From: Eutreptiella sp. 'Long Island Sound 2002'
Taxonomy: Eukaryota > Euglenozoa > Euglenophyceae > Eutreptiales > Eutreptiaceae
Assembly: GCA_964036045.1 (NCBI GenBank)
Contig: OZ038381.1
Span: forward strand, 152,290,352-152,354,351
Direction of reading: 5' to 3'
Length of the DNA stretch: 64,000 bases
In this document: positions 8,541-19,678 of the stretch, in pieces
Position numbering within the stretch: the first letter of the stretch is position 1
How the letters are laid out: every line of letters starts with the position of its first letter
Program-made: the position numbers and the translations under genes
Notes under the pieces: model-generated
Databases searched by the model: none
The model's input: only the letters and a program-made list of their open reading frames with translations
Told to the model about the DNA's origin: nothing

Positions 8541-11237
8541 AGGTGTGGCGCCAGGCCTCCGGGATCCAGTAGTACCCGTTGGGCCTGAGCCACCCCGCGT
8601 TGAGGTCGGCGGAGTGCCACCGGCCGTCAGGGTTTCCGGGGGTCAGGTGGTTCACGCTCAGCGCCCTGGTGTTGCCGGCGCAGACCGCCGGGTGGTCGTG
8701 CAGTCGGATCCCTGCTCCAGCAATGGTGCTTGGGCAGGACCAGATCGCCGTCACATGTTCCCCGAGCCAACCCGGAACTCCGCGCTGGTGCACCACCAGG
8801 TGTCCCGTGTCCTCTGGTTGGTCCTCCGGGGCATACACTGCCATGTGTGGGTCGTGCGGCACCTCCGTAGCTACCAGCAGGGCAGTGCCGCGGGGGAGTC
8901 CACGAGGCCCGGGCTGACCTGCCCCCACCTGCACGATCACCCACTCGGTCTGGAGCTGCGCTTGCTCCGTCGCTCGGGTGCATGGGTCGTCCGTCGTCAC
9001 GAACCACACCGGCATCGGCGCGTGGGGCCGTGGGCACAGGGGCTCGGGCCACGCCACATCTGCGTTAGGCTCTTGGTGCTCGCCTTCCGCGAGTACGTCG
9101 CGGAAGATGTACAGGACGGCCGCCCGTGGGTGGTATGCCGCCCCCTGCGTGGGGGGGGATAGGCTGCCCCGACGGCGGTAGCCCCCGCCGTGAGAGTGCA
9201 GGCCGTCCGGGGTCACCCGTGGGCCAGTGTGGGCGTCCTGCTTAGCCCTCGTGGGGTGGATGAGTCTCAGGCTGGGGTCCAGCGTGTTGGTGGTGTGGAA
9301 GAGGTGGACCAAAGCGTCGCGCCAACCGGGCCGGTTGCCGGGCTCCTGCTCGCGGCGGCAATAGTGGAGGTGTTCATCGGCGCACTGGTTGAGGCATTCC
9401 CGCACCGCGGTTGGCCACGGGCGTTGTTGTCGGGGAAGGGGTGGTGTCGCCGATGGTGCCCATGCCACGGCGTCGTGTCCGGCACCGTCACGCGGCACGT
9501 GTCGCGGTGTCGTAGCTTGGCGGTGCGCAGCGTGACGATGTTGCACGGTGGGGACTGTAGTTGGACGTGAGCTGCCCTGGGGCACGCGATGGGGTTGTAG
9601 AGCCCCACTCCCAGGGCAGCCAGGGCCCGGGGTATGCAGTGGACCCAGTTGCCTCCCTCCAGGGTTGCGAGCTCCGGGACGGGTTGCTTCACCTCGGGGC
9701 ATATTCTGTGCGCGCTGGCGATTTCGCAGAACATCTTGGTGACCTCGGCGCGCACGGAGGTTGAGCGGTGGTAGGAGGAGTGTACCCAGGAGGGCCATCG
9801 CTGCCTGCTGGCAGCGCGTTGGCACCCCAGTGAGCCCCAGGGTCCGGTCATCCTGCAGGCTGTCCCGCGAGGCGTCGAAGGCGTACCGCGCCCTGTCATT
9901 CGCGACCTGGACCGTGATGTGGTCCAGGAGGCGCTCGGTGTCGAAGTCGTCGGCGATGAAGGGGGCGACATATTGCGTCGCCCCCCCTAGGATCGCCAGG
10001 ATGACGTCCCGTGTCACTTTTGATGGCGCGAGGGTGTTGAGGCACCAGTGGTGCACCGCAGCCAGGCGCAGCCGGTGTTTGCGCTGCAGGGAGAACTCCC
10101 CGTCCGGCTGCAGCTGGAGTCCAAGGTAGGGGACGGAGTCCGCCGCCAGTACCCAGTGCCATACGTTTTCCAGGTGGGGACAGAGGCGCAGCTGCAGGCC
10201 GGGAACCCCTTCCGTGGTGGCCATGGCACACTTGCGGGGGTTGAACTCGATGCCCATCATCCCCAGGAATGCGGCCACCGCCTCCACGCCCTCGACGAAG
10301 TGCTGCAGCGTGTGCGCCATTACCAGCAGGTCGTTTATGTAGGCCTGGATGAGGCCCCGTTCGGCCTCTCCGGGCGGACGCAGAAGGTGCCCCTGGGCTC
10401 TGAGCAGGGGCTCCAGGAGGAGCGCGTACAACAGGGGGCTCTCGGGGTTGCCCTGCCAGACACCGCGCAGCATGTGGACGGAGTGTGTGAGCCCGTGCGC
10501 GGTGACGATGCGCAGCCTGGCGCACGTGTGGAGGAAGAGCAGGACGTCGATGACCTCTGGCGGCACGGAGAGGTGGCGTAGGGTGAGGTGGACGGCGTCC
10601 CGTGCGGGCCGGTGTTGAAGGCCTTGCGGCCGTCGAAGGAGAAGACGTAGTCGGGCCTTCCCACTTGGAGCTGCCGCTGCGCCATGACTAGTGGGGGGCC
10701 GGTGTAGGAGCCAGGGAGGGCTCCTTGTTGCCGGTCGCTGACCACTACGTGCCGTGTGAGCACTTCCGTGATGTGCTGAGTGAGGGGGCCCATTAGCAGC
10801 TTCATGTCCGGCTGGCCTAGGGCTGTGGGTCTGTAGTCGTCCAGTCGGGCGGAGCCCGGTACCTCCGGGCTGAGCCAGATGTGCGCGTCCCTCCAGTGCA
10901 TCGGCGGCGGGGCGCCGCGGAGGATGGCCTGGTAGGAGTGGACCAGGAGCCACTGGACGGGTGCCGGGAGGGCCTTGATGAAATGAGCCCCCACGTGGTT
11001 GGGACCCGGGGCCTTGCCATCGGCCTTGTCCAGGGCGGACTGGAGGTCTTGCATGGAGTACTGCTGAACCTGGGCCCAGGCCCCGTCACGGACCCGGGGG
11101 ACGTGGCGGCTGAGGACCGCCTGGAAGCCAAGGAGGTCCACCGGGCGTTTGTCATACAGTTCGCGCCAGAAGGCGCGAACCGCGAACATCACGTCGAGGG
11201 CCTCTGTAAGGAGCGTTTGGGTGCTGGGGAACCGCAC
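8541..11237 (-). pseudogene. Reverse transcriptase domain, LINE copy B, frameshifted
   Basis: The RT fingers start near 11.08 kb (LQSALDKADGKAPGPNHVGA). They are followed by a RLDDYRPTALGQPDMKLL segment (motifs 1-2) and motif A (DYVFSFDGRKAFNTG) near 10.64 kb. A frameshift near 10.6 kb moves motif B (GVWQGNPESPLLYALLLEPLL without its last residue) and motif C into the next frame. Motif C reads AYINDLLVMA: the first catalytic Asp of the usual (F/Y)xDD is Asn (AAC at 10333-10335), which predicts a dead polymerase. Motif D (MGIEFNPRKCAM) and motif E (VPYLGLQL) follow. Two compensating frameshifts near 9.75 and 9.48 kb disturb the thumb and connection, and a further one lies near 8.54 kb. Family: APE-type LINE with RNase H. 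Confidence 0.8.
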
Positions 11238-11282
11238 GTTCCTGCGGCCTGACGAGCCCGGGGCCTCTGGCTCTATGGCACC

Positions 11283-11849
11283 CTACACAGCTTTCCATCG
11301 CTGGGCGATGTCAGGGACGTGGCGGCGCCAGAAATCTTTGATGGCGCGCTTGCTGTCAGCCGCCAGGAGTGCGGGCAGTTGGCGGATGTCCTCTTCGAGG
11401 GCGGCTGCTTGCCTCTCCAGCTCCTCCTGTAGCTGGCCCAGCTTGGCCGGGCGGGACCCGGGCGACGCACTCCGCAGCTCCTCTGTGAGCCGGAGCGCCG
11501 CCTTGGACCGGATGCCATGCCGTGGCGCGTCCGCCTGGTATGCCGCCGGCGCGCATGCTGCCAGGGTGCCATAGCGGAGGATCGCCGCCAGGAGCCGTTC
11601 CCCGCTCTCAGGGGGGTCCCCCCCCGCCGGGTCCGCCCCTGCCGGGGACGGCTGCCGGCGTCCCACCACACGCGCCAGGGCGTCATGCGCCGCGTGGAGG
11701 TGTTCGAACACCTTGTCCACTGCGGCCGCGGGCAGGGACCAGTAGGCGTGCTGCTCTGCGGGACCCATCCAGGGCGCCAGGGAGGGTTCATCCTGCGCGG
11801 CGGTGACCGCTGTCCACCTGCAGTGTTGGACGGGCGCGGCCTGGGCGTC
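11283..11849 (-). pseudogene. Linker between endonuclease and RT, LINE copy B
   Basis: This frame is continuous with the endonuclease upstream and RT downstream, apart from an in-frame TAG at about 11850-11852 and another at 11283-11285. It encodes an Ala/Glu/Leu-rich helical segment with a coiled-coil-like run (LQEELERQAAALEEDIRQL) and ends in KDFWRRHVPDIAQRWKAV, basic and Trp-rich. Linkers of this kind usually join endonuclease and RT in LINE polyproteins. Both stops look like nonsense mutations, because the flanking protein continues in the same frame. Confidence 0.5.
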
Positions 11850-12660
11850 CTACGGGAGGAGGCGGCTCTCCGTGTGGCTGTAGGGGGTGGGCATCGTCGC
11901 GTGCTCTGCCACATTGAGGAGGCCCGGTAGGACCGGAAGGTGGTCCAAACCGATCCCCTGGGGGTGTGCCATGCCGGGGGCCCAGACACTTTCCCGCAGG
12001 GACCACGGCAGGATGGGTTCGTTGACCAGGAAGGTGTCCATTCTGTGCCGGAACGGGTGGAGCGTGTGGGTCATGTCCTCAGCGCCCCCTGCCGTGGCCC
12101 ATCCGGAAAACGCAGGCCTCCCAGCCCGCGCGAAACTGCTCCGTGGCCGGGTTGGAGGTGGCATCCATGTAGACGTTGGTGTCGCCTGCGATGACCACCC
12201 GGTGTCTCCCACCGAGGATGCGCGCTGTGGCATACATTTGTATGTCGGCCCAGAATGCCGCCCTTCCCACCCATGGGGAGCAGCCTGCCTGTGGTCCGTG
12301 GACGTTGATCAGGGTGAGGCCTCCCCCGTGCGTGCGGATCTCCAGGGCCGCGGCCTTCCCGGGGACGATTTCCGTGAAACTGAGCACCTCGTGCTCTGCC
12401 ACGTACTTGCTGCTGACCCCGGTCTCGAGGTGGAGGTGGCTCCTGTCTCTGCCAGCCGGCTGCTGAAGAAGGGGGTGTACCCCTTGTCCCGGAGCGCCGC
12501 AGCCAGGTGCATCTCCTGCGCCCGGGAAGCCATCCCTGTTTCATGGAGCATGATGGCAAAGCCCGCCTCCCTGGGTAGCATGCCGGTGATGATGTGCTCC
12601 TGTCGGTACAGGCCGCCAGCCCCCGGCGCCGCCGGAGCGTGTCCCGAAGGGACCGGTCTG
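11850..12660 (-). pseudogene. AP-type endonuclease domain, LINE copy B
   Basis: The domain nicks target DNA in APE-type LINEs. It is spread over three frames. The first piece (near 12.6-12.5 kb) has IMLHETGMASRAQEM, the usual Gln-Glu-Thr region with Gln replaced by His. The second (12402-12079) has LTLINVHGPQAG and RVVIAGDTNVYMDA, which match the conserved NxYxP-like and GDxN motifs. The third (12233-11850) has RMDTFLVNEPILP and PQGIGLDHLPV, matching the R(I/M)D and final (S/L)DHxPV motifs. Frameshifts lie near 12.45 and 12.10 kb. The catalytic Asp/Asn and His appear present, but the frame is broken. Confidence 0.75.
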
Positions 12661-14409
12661 GCAGGACGAGGCCGTTGCGCAGTTTCCATGAGAGGAGCCA
12701 TAGGGCGTTGTCCGCCGCGTCCTCCTGGAAACAGCTGTCCCGCATTGGCATTGCCGCTGGGTCCGCTGGGGCAGCCAGGTCTCCTGGGTGCGCTGGGGCC
12801 ATGGGGTGCGGGGAGTCCGTTCCAAGCGGGGCCCACAGGGGGGCCAGGGGGGCCAGTCCAACGGGGATGGATCCTTGTTGCCCCGCACCGCCGCCTCCCG
12901 GGGCCGCTCCGGGTGCCTCCCCCTCGCCTTCTGCGTGGTCGGCCGCCTGGGGCGTACAGGGCATGCCACGGGGACCTCCGTGCCCTCCCTTGGAGGATTT
13001 GGGAGGCCGCTTCCTTGTCGACCACCGGGGCTGCAGCGTGCACCGCGTGCCACGCCAGGTTTTCCAACATCGCCCCGCTTGTGTAGTAGTTGTCTGCACA
13101 CAGGGGGCATTTCGTTGGTTCTGTGGCCCCTCGCGCCGGGGGGAGCGGCACCAACTTTCGGATGGCGCCCTCCGGCGCTGGTTCGAAGGGCAGGTTGGCC
13201 AGCGGAACCGTGTGTGGCGCTAACGCGCGGCCCGGGGCCGCCGCATCGAGGGCTTGTGTTGCAGGCGCGGGTCCGAGACTCCGGACGGCGTCGCGCTGCG
13301 CGTCTGCCTGCAGCCACGCTTGCCAGTGCATGGCGACGATTTGGCGGTCGGGCTTGCCCCTCCATCGCAGGTCGTGGAAGGCTTGTAGCCAGTGGTACAC
13401 TGTGGTCGGGACCGCCAGCTGGAGCTCTAGGTCGGCAGGGTGCGCCGCTGCCGGCCACACTCCCGGCCTTGCTGCCTTGGCCTTGTCCTTCAGTCGGAAG
13501 TAGAGCAGGAGGGCGTGGTGTTCGCCCTCCCGTAGCGCCTTGACGATCATGCGAGTGCAGTCTGCCTAGCGGACTACGGCTTCGGGCCCTGGCAGGCGCT
13601 CGGGGTCGAAGACGACAATTTGCGCGTCCGCCGGGCTGAACAATGCAGACTACCCAGTGCGGGTTCTGCTGTCCCCGTTGAGCCACCGCGAGGGTAGCCG
13701 CCGGGCGGGCGTGCGTGATTGGCCCTGCGTGGAGGTCCAGGAGGTCCGTTGCCCTGATGGCGTCTCCTTGTCCTTCATCCCGTAGATGCTCCTCCTGGTC
13801 GGGGCTCCAGACCAGTGCGGGGGGGCTGACCCACCCCGGTTCCTGCCACTTGTTGGGGGCGCTGACGGTGTGTAGCAGGACTGCTAGCGGCCAGGGGTCC
13901 GCCGTCATATAGTAGGCCTGGCTGGGCTCCTGCGGCCAGTCGATATGGGGCTGCGGCGGGAATGCCCCTTGCCTGGCAGTGCCATGCCAGAAGGTCCAGC
14001 GGCCCCCGGCCAGGATGTGCGACCGATACCCCCCAGCGTGGCCGTGCAGGATGGCCTGGTAGCCTGCCGTCTGCAGCACCATTGCCTCCCCCTGCTGCCC
14101 GTGAGGGGCTGCGCCGCCGCCGCCTGCGCCCCTGACGCGGGTGCGCCCGCGGAGTGTGGCGTACCACGGGTGGGGCGCGTCGCACTGCGGCCCTTGTATG
14201 CTTCCCGCGATCTGCGTCGGACCGTGGTGATTGACGAAACTCTTCCCGCCATCTGCCAGCAGCGCCGCCCGGCCCTGCCCCGGCGGGAGGGCGGGCGGGG
14301 CCGGCTGCGGGAAGCTCTGCGCGCCCAGGCGCTCCGGGTGCGTGTGGTACGGGTTCTGGCGGCGGTGCTCCGGGGCTGCCCGGGGTAGGAAGAGGAGTTG
14401 GTGCAGGTA
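12661..14409 (-). pseudogene. Region upstream of endonuclease with C2H2-like finger, LINE copy B
   Basis: After the TAG that ends the CCCH ORF at 14410-14412, the same frame continues open to about 13.64 kb. It encodes Trp/His/Tyr-rich protein (GYQAILHGHAGGYRSHILAG; HWVVCIVQPGG). It then shifts frame near 13.64 kb, has a TAG at 13566-13568, and continues as RMIVKALREGEHHALLLYFR and a helix-rich stretch. A Cys/His site C-x2-C-x16-H-x2-H (CPLCADNYY...WHAVH) lies near 13.11-13.04 kb. The finger precedes the endonuclease by roughly 500 nt. This is probably the N-terminal part of the RT polyprotein or a separate ORF; with this many breaks I cannot set its limits. Confidence 0.45.
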
Positions 14410-15954
14410 CTAGTGGCCTTGTGCGGTGGACATGTTGCGGACTGTTAGCCACTGTTCCACCACGCCTCCTGGGTGCGCGGCCTCGACACGGCGCTGCAAA
14501 CCCAGGCGCCCCAGGTGGTTGCACGTGCCCGCAGGCGGGATGTGGGTCTGCGGGTAGAGCACCTGCAGCGGCTCCAGCGCCAGGTCCAGCACCTGGTCGT
14601 TGAGCTGTTCCGTACGGGCCGACGCCCTGTGCAGGGCGTGGCGGACCCCGGGTGTGGGGGCCGTGAGCTGTTCGAGCACCGGCCCCGGCTGGCACCATGC
14701 ACCCGATTTCGTCATCCACTCCCTGGGGTGGCTCAGCATGGCTCTCCATACCTCTCTCGTGAGGGCGTGGTGGGGGGCCAAGGAGGGGACCCCCCGTAGG
14801 AGGCGGTGGCACGCCGGCGGCGATCGCATGGGTTGCGGGGCGGCCACAGTGGTCCACCTGCACGCTGTGTCGGGCACGATCGCCCCCCATTCCCCAGTCC
14901 CCATGCCCTCGGCGTGGAGTAGCGCTTGGCCCTGGACCAGGGGGAAATATGGGCTCGGGCGCCCGCCCTCCTCCCTCCACCGTACCCAGGCTGCTCCGGC
15001 CTGCAGGCTGCGGAGCAGGGCCACGCCGGGGAGGAGCGGCTGCGGGAAGGCCCCCGTGACGGCTTTGGCGGCATGGGCCAGGGTGCCCATGGGCAAATAC
15101 CACAGCGGGAGGAACCAGGGGTCCGTCAGCGGTTGCGCCCCACCTACGTCCCATCGCCACCCGGAGTCTGGCGGGGCGGCCGGGACCGTGCCCGTCTGCA
15201 GGAAGTGGCGTGCCCTCTTGTCGGGGTGCCGCTGGAGGGTTGCCGCGAGGCTGAACCCCTCTGCCGCGGGAGCCACTGGGAGGCCGCCCCGGAGCCTGCG
15301 CCAGGGGAAATCCTGGTCGGTCGGCCAGGCGTGGAGGTCCTGGGCGATTTCCTCCGCGATGTCTGTGGGGGCGTCCTCCGGTGCCAGGTGCCACATGATG
15401 ACGAGCACCGCCCATGTGGAGAAGGGCCACGCCCGTGGGGGGACGTACACCCGGATGATCCACTGTGGGCGCGCGCGCCGCACGCGGGATGCGTGGAGCA
15501 TCCCTCGGACCATGTCCGCCGCCAGGACCAGCACCATTCCCGAGGGCTCCACGATGATCCCCTCCGCCGGTCCGCTGTGGCGGCCCCGGGTGTGCAAGGC
15601 CACTTCCGCTTGGCCCGTGTGGGCGACTCGGTCGACGACCTCCTGGATGTTCACGCTGCCGCGCGCGGTCTCATTCAGAATCCAGCCCTGCGCCACCCCG
15701 TAGCGCAGGGCGGCGTGTGCGGCCGCGTGCCCCACGGCGGGCAGCGCTCCGTCATCGGGGCTGGGTTGGGGGTGTTGCTTGGGGCACCAGCCTTCTCCGG
15801 TGCAGTGGCCCCGTTTCCACACGGGGCAGAGGGTGGGCTTCTCGCCCGCCGGCGGCGCAGGTTCCGCGGGCGTGCTGCCCGCGGAGGGCTCCGAAATTAT
15901 CTCCAGGTCGGACTCCGCGCCCGCGTCCTCCTGCAGGGGGGTCTCCTTCGCCAC
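14410..15954 (-). CDS. CCCH zinc-finger ORF at the 5' end of LINE copy B, 514 aa
   Basis: This open frame starts at ATG 15952-15954 (MAKETPLQEDAGAESDLEII). After an acidic, Pro-rich N-terminus comes a CCCH zinc finger at residues 43-61 (C43-x7-C51-x5-C57-x3-H61), the spacing used by RNA-binding CCCH fingers. The rest is Trp-rich and globular-looking (PQWIIRVYV near residue 163; SGWRWDV near 264). It ends at TAG 14410-14412, but homologous-looking protein continues in the same frame beyond it, so that stop may be a mutation. As the first ORF of a LINE it could play the RNA-binding ORF1p role, which is inference. Residues about 160-514 resemble the polyprotein tail plus ORF3 further downstream. 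Confidence 0.6.
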   Translation of the reverse strand: MAKETPLQEDAGAESDLEIISEPSAGSTPAEPAPPAGEKPTLCPVWKRGHCTGEGWCPKQHPQPSPDDGALPAVGHAAAHAALRYGVAQGWILNETARGSVNIQEVVDRVAHTGQAEVALHTRGRHSGPAEGIIVEPSGMVLVLAADMVRGMLHASRVRRARPQWIIRVYVPPRAWPFSTWAVLVIMWHLAPEDAPTDIAEEIAQDLHAWPTDQDFPWRRLRGGLPVAPAAEGFSLAATLQRHPDKRARHFLQTGTVPAAPPDSGWRWDVGGAQPLTDPWFLPLWYLPMGTLAHAAKAVTGAFPQPLLPGVALLRSLQAGAAWVRWREEGGRPSPYFPLVQGQALLHAEGMGTGEWGAIVPDTACRWTTVAAPQPMRSPPACHRLLRGVPSLAPHHALTREVWRAMLSHPREWMTKSGAWCQPGPVLEQLTAPTPGVRHALHRASARTEQLNDQVLDLALEPLQVLYPQTHIPPAGTCNHLGRLGLQRRVEAAHPGGVVEQWLTVRNMSTAQGH

Positions 15955-16227
15955 CTCTGAGTCCCAGCCCCCTGATGACCTCGTGCGCTGCGTCCAGCAT
16001 CGGAGATCGGGGGCGTGTTCTGCGTGGGGCCGCGGATTCCGCCATTGTTGCGTCGCTGTGCCTAAGAGCAGGGGGTGGGATGCGGATTTCCCGTGGCAGG
16101 TGTACGTGCTGTGGGCGCGCGGCGGGCCGTTTGTTGGGGAGCTCGAACGCTGGCTCCGCGGATCGGCGTTTGTGTGTGCGTGTGGGCATTAGGTGCTCTC
16201 CCAGCCGTCCGTGTAGCATGGGTGACC
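15955..16227 (-). other. 5' leader of LINE copy B
   Basis: This 270-nt stretch between the CCCH start codon and the satellite array has no repeat structure I recognise. It holds no convincing ORF and no obvious promoter motif. The boundary with the satellite near 16.23 kb is where units beginning ccgttgcgagg start. Confidence 0.3.
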
Positions 16228-19200
16228 CCGTTGCGAGGAAAGTCCGAGGCCGGGCGCTCCCCCTCCTCCGGCTGACCCCCCCTGGGGGCTGCCGGGGCCC
16301 GCTATCCACGTGCTGTGGGCGCAGGTTTGCAGTTGTGGGGGCCCAGCACTGTCCCCTTGGCTTGCTTGCCCTGTGGGGGCTGCGTGCCGCGGAGGTGGTG
16401 GGGGACCGTCCCTGGGGAGGGTGGCCTGCCACCGTTGTGAGGGGCGTCTGGTGTCAGGCGCTGTCCCTCCCCCGGTCGCCCGTCCCCTGGGGCGGGCAGC
16501 CGGGGTTCCACGACCCGTGTGTCCCGGCTGCGGTTGGTGGTGCGTGGAGACCCTGCCCCTGCCTCACGGCGTGCGCCCTTGCAGGCACTTGCTGAAGGGT
16601 GTTGCCGTGGGGGGCGCCTTTCGCCGTTGCGAGGGGCGTCTGGGGTTGGGCGCTTCCCTTCCCTCCGGGCGGGCAGTCGGGCTCTGCCACCCACGTGCTC
16701 TGGGCACGGGTGTGCGGGCGTGGGGGCCGGGCATCGTCCCCTTGGTTTGCATGCCCCGCGGGGGCTGCGTGCCGCAGGGGTGCTGGGGGCTGTCCCCGGG
16801 GGGGTGGCCTGCCACTGTTGTGAGGGTCGTCTGGTGTCAGGCGCTGTCCCTCTTCCGGCCGCTGGTCCTCTGGGGCGGACAGCCGGGTTTCCCCGACCCG
16901 TGTATCCCGCGTGCGGTTGGTGCGGGCGTGGGGGCCCAGCACCGGCCCCACAGCGTGCGCCCTTGCGGGCCGGCGCTATGCGCTGCGGGGGTTGCAGAAG
17001 GGCGTCCCCGGGGGGGGTGGCTTTCGCCGTTGTGAGGGGCGTCTGAGGTCAGTCGCTTCCCCTCCCCCGACTGTCCGCCCTCCAGGCGGGCTGTCGGGGT
17101 CTGCTCGTCACATGCTGTTGGCCCGGGGTTGCGGGTGTGGGGGCCCAGCATCGTCCCCTTGGCTTGCAAGCCCTGTGGGGGCTGCGTGCCGCGGGGGTGG
17201 TAGGGGCCCGTCCCGGGGGGGGTGGCCTGCCACCGCTGTGAGGGGCATCTGGTGTCAGGCGCTATCTCTCCTCCGGCCGCCCGTCCTCTGGGTTGGGCAG
17301 TCGGGGATCCGCGACCCGTGTGTCCCGGGTGCAGTCGGTGCGGGCGTTGGGACCCAGCACCGGCCCCGCAGCGTGCGCCCTTGCAGGCCGGCGCTGCGCG
17401 CTGTGGGGGTGGCGGAAGGGCATCCCCGGGGGGGGGGTGCCTTTCGCCGTTGTGAGGAGCGTCTGGGGTCAAGCGCTCCCCCTCCCCCGACTGCCCGGCC
17501 TCCGGGCGGGCTGTCGGGGTCCACTACCCATGTGCTGTTGGCCTGGGTGTGCGGGTGTTGGGGCCCAGCACTGTCCACTTGGCTTGCATGCCCTGCGGGG
17601 GCTGCGTGTTGCGAGGGTGGTGGGGGGCTGTCCCCGGGGGGGCTGGGCTGTCATCGTTGTGAGGGGCGTCTGGTGTCAGGCGCTGTCCCTTCCCCGGCCG
17701 CCCGTCCTCTGGGGCGGGCAGCCGGGGTTCCGCGACCCGTGTGTCCCGGGTGCGGTAGGTGCGGGCGTGGGGGCCCAGCACCAGCCCCACAGCGTGCGCC
17801 CTTGCAAGCCGGCGTTGCGCGCTGTGGGGGTGGCGGAAGGGGGTCCCCAGGGGGGGTGCCTTTTGCCATCGTGAGGGGCGTCTGAGGTCAGGCGCTCCCC
17901 CTCCTCTGACTGCCCGCGCTCCGGGCGGGCTGTCGGGGTCCGCCACCCACGTGCTGTGGGTGCGGGTGCGCAGGTGTGGGGGCGCAGCACTGTCCCCTTG
18001 GCTTGCAAGCCCTGTGGGGGCTGCGTGCCGCGTGGGTGGTGGGGGGCCGTTCCTAGGGGGGGGTGGCCTGCCACTGCTGTGAGGGGCGTCTGGTGTCAGG
18101 CGCTGTCCCTCCTCCGGCCACCCGTCCTCTGGGGCGGGCAGTCGGGGATCCGCGACCCGTGTGTCCCGGGTGCGGTTGGTGCGGGCGTGGGGACCCAGCA
18201 GCGGCCCCGCAGCGTGCGCCCTTGCAGGCCGGCGCTGCGCGCTGTGGGGGTGGCGGAAGGGCGTCCCCGGGGGGGGGGTGCCTTTCGCCGTTGTGAGGAG
18301 CGTCTGGGGTCAAGCGCCCCCCCCCCCCCGGCTGCCCGGCCTCCGGGCGGGCTGTCGGGGTCCACTACCCATGTGCTGTGGGCGTGGGTGTGCGGGTGTT
18401 GGGGTCCAGCACTGTCCACTTGGCTTGGTGGGGTGCTGTCCCCGGGGGGGCTGGGCTGTCATCGTTGTGAGGGGCGTCTGGTGTCAGGCGCTGTCCCTTC
18501 CCCGGCCGCCCGTCCTCTGGGGCGGGCAGCCGGGGTTCCGCGACCCGTGTGTCCCGGGTGCGGTAGGTGCGGGCGTGGGGGCCCAGCACCAGCCCCACAG
18601 CGTGCGCCCCTGCAGGCCGGCGCTGCGCGCTGTGTGGGTGGCAGAAGGGGGTCCCCAGGGGGGGTGCCTTTTGCCATCGTGAGGGGCGTCCGAGGTCAGG
18701 CGCTCCCCCTCCTCTGACTGTTCGCGCTCCGGGCGGGCTGTCGGGGTCCGCCACCCAAATGCTGTGGGTGCAGGTGCGCAGGTGTGGGGGCGCAGCGCTG
18801 TCCCCGTGGCTTGCGCGCCCTGTGGGGGCTGCGTGCCGCGTGGGTGGTGGGGGGCCGTTCCCGGGGGGGTTGGCCTGCCACCGCTGTGAGGGGCGTCTGG
18901 TGTCAGGCGCTGTCCCTCCCCCGGCCGCCCGTCCTCTGGGGCGGGCAGCCGGGGTTCCGCGACCCGTGTGTCCCGGGTGCGGTTGGTGCGGGCGCGAGGA
19001 CCCAGCACCGGCCTGACAGCTTGTGCCCTTGCAGGCAGGCGTTGCGCGCTGTGGGGGTGGCGGAAGGGCGTCCCCGGGGGGGGTGCCTTTCGCCATCGTG
19101 AGGGGCGTCTGAGATCATGCGCTCCCCCTCCCCTGACTGCCCGCGCTCCGGGCGGGCTGTCGGGGTCCGCCACCCACGTGCTGTGGGTGGGGGTGCGCGG

Positions 19201-19664
19201 GTGTGGGGGCCCCACGCTGTCCCTGTGGCTTGCGCGCCCTGTGGGGGCTGCGTGCCGCGTCGGTGGTGGGGGGCCGTTCCAAGGGGGGGTGGCCTGCCAC
19301 CGCTGTGAGGGACCTCTGGTGTCAGGCGCTGTCCCTCCCCCGGCCGCCCGTCCTCTGGGGCGGGCAGCCGGCGTTCCGCGACCCTTGTGTCCCGAGTGCC
19401 GTTGGTGCGGGCGTGGGGACCCAGCACCGGCCCCACAGTGTGCTTCCTTGCGGGCAGGCGTTGCGCGCTGTGGGGGTGGCGGAGGAGCGTCCCCGTGGGG
19501 GGATGTTTTTTGCCGTTGTGAGGGGCGTCTGAGGTCAGGCGCCCCCCCTGTCGCGACTGCTCCCCCGTCGGGCGGGCAGTCGGGTCTGCCACCCCGTGCT
19601 GTGGGTGCGGCTGTGCCGGTGTGGGGGCTGAGCACTGTCCCCTTGGCTTGCATGCGCCGTGGGG
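16228..19664. repeat. Satellite 1: about 8 units of a 420-bp dimeric repeat
   Basis: A marker string (ggtgtcaggcgctgtccct) recurs near 16449, 16838, 17250, 17671, 18091, 18480, 18898 and 19317, giving spacings of about 420 bp with two short units of about 389 bp. Each 420-bp unit is a dimer of two related halves of about 210 bp. One half carries ccccacagcgtgcgc...gcgctgtgggg, the other carries the cagcactgtccccttggcttgc segment. Both halves share gactgcccg...cgggcgggctg. Long open frames on both strands here follow from high GC and periodicity. The array is truncated on the right, where it joins Gag sequence at about 19665. Confidence 0.9.
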
Positions 19665-19678
19665 TCTGCGTGCTCGAG

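Larger units (their letters stand above)
3611..16227 (-). mobile_element. LINE copy B, nearly full length but 3'-truncated
   Basis: Minus-strand order from the 5' end is: a short leader (16.23-15.95 kb), the CCCH zinc-finger ORF, a frameshifted region with a C2H2-like finger, an AP-type endonuclease, RT, RNase H, a zinc knuckle, ORF3, ORF4 and ORF5. ORF5 is cut at 3611, where copy A begins. The 5' end abuts the 420-bp satellite. Adding the 3' tail seen in copy C, an intact element would be roughly 15-16 kb, which is very long for a non-LTR retrotransposon. Decay is moderate: several single nonsense codons and about six frameshifts. The core domains are seen directly; treating the whole as one element rests on ORF2 tail-ORF3-ORF4-ORF5 recurring in the same order in A and B and, for ORF3-ORF5, in C. 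Confidence 0.7.

Noticed and set aside
16310-19653. Frames of 150-390 codons across satellite 1
   Set aside because: Same cause as in satellite 2: near-420-bp period and high GC. Frames move between units with each small indel.
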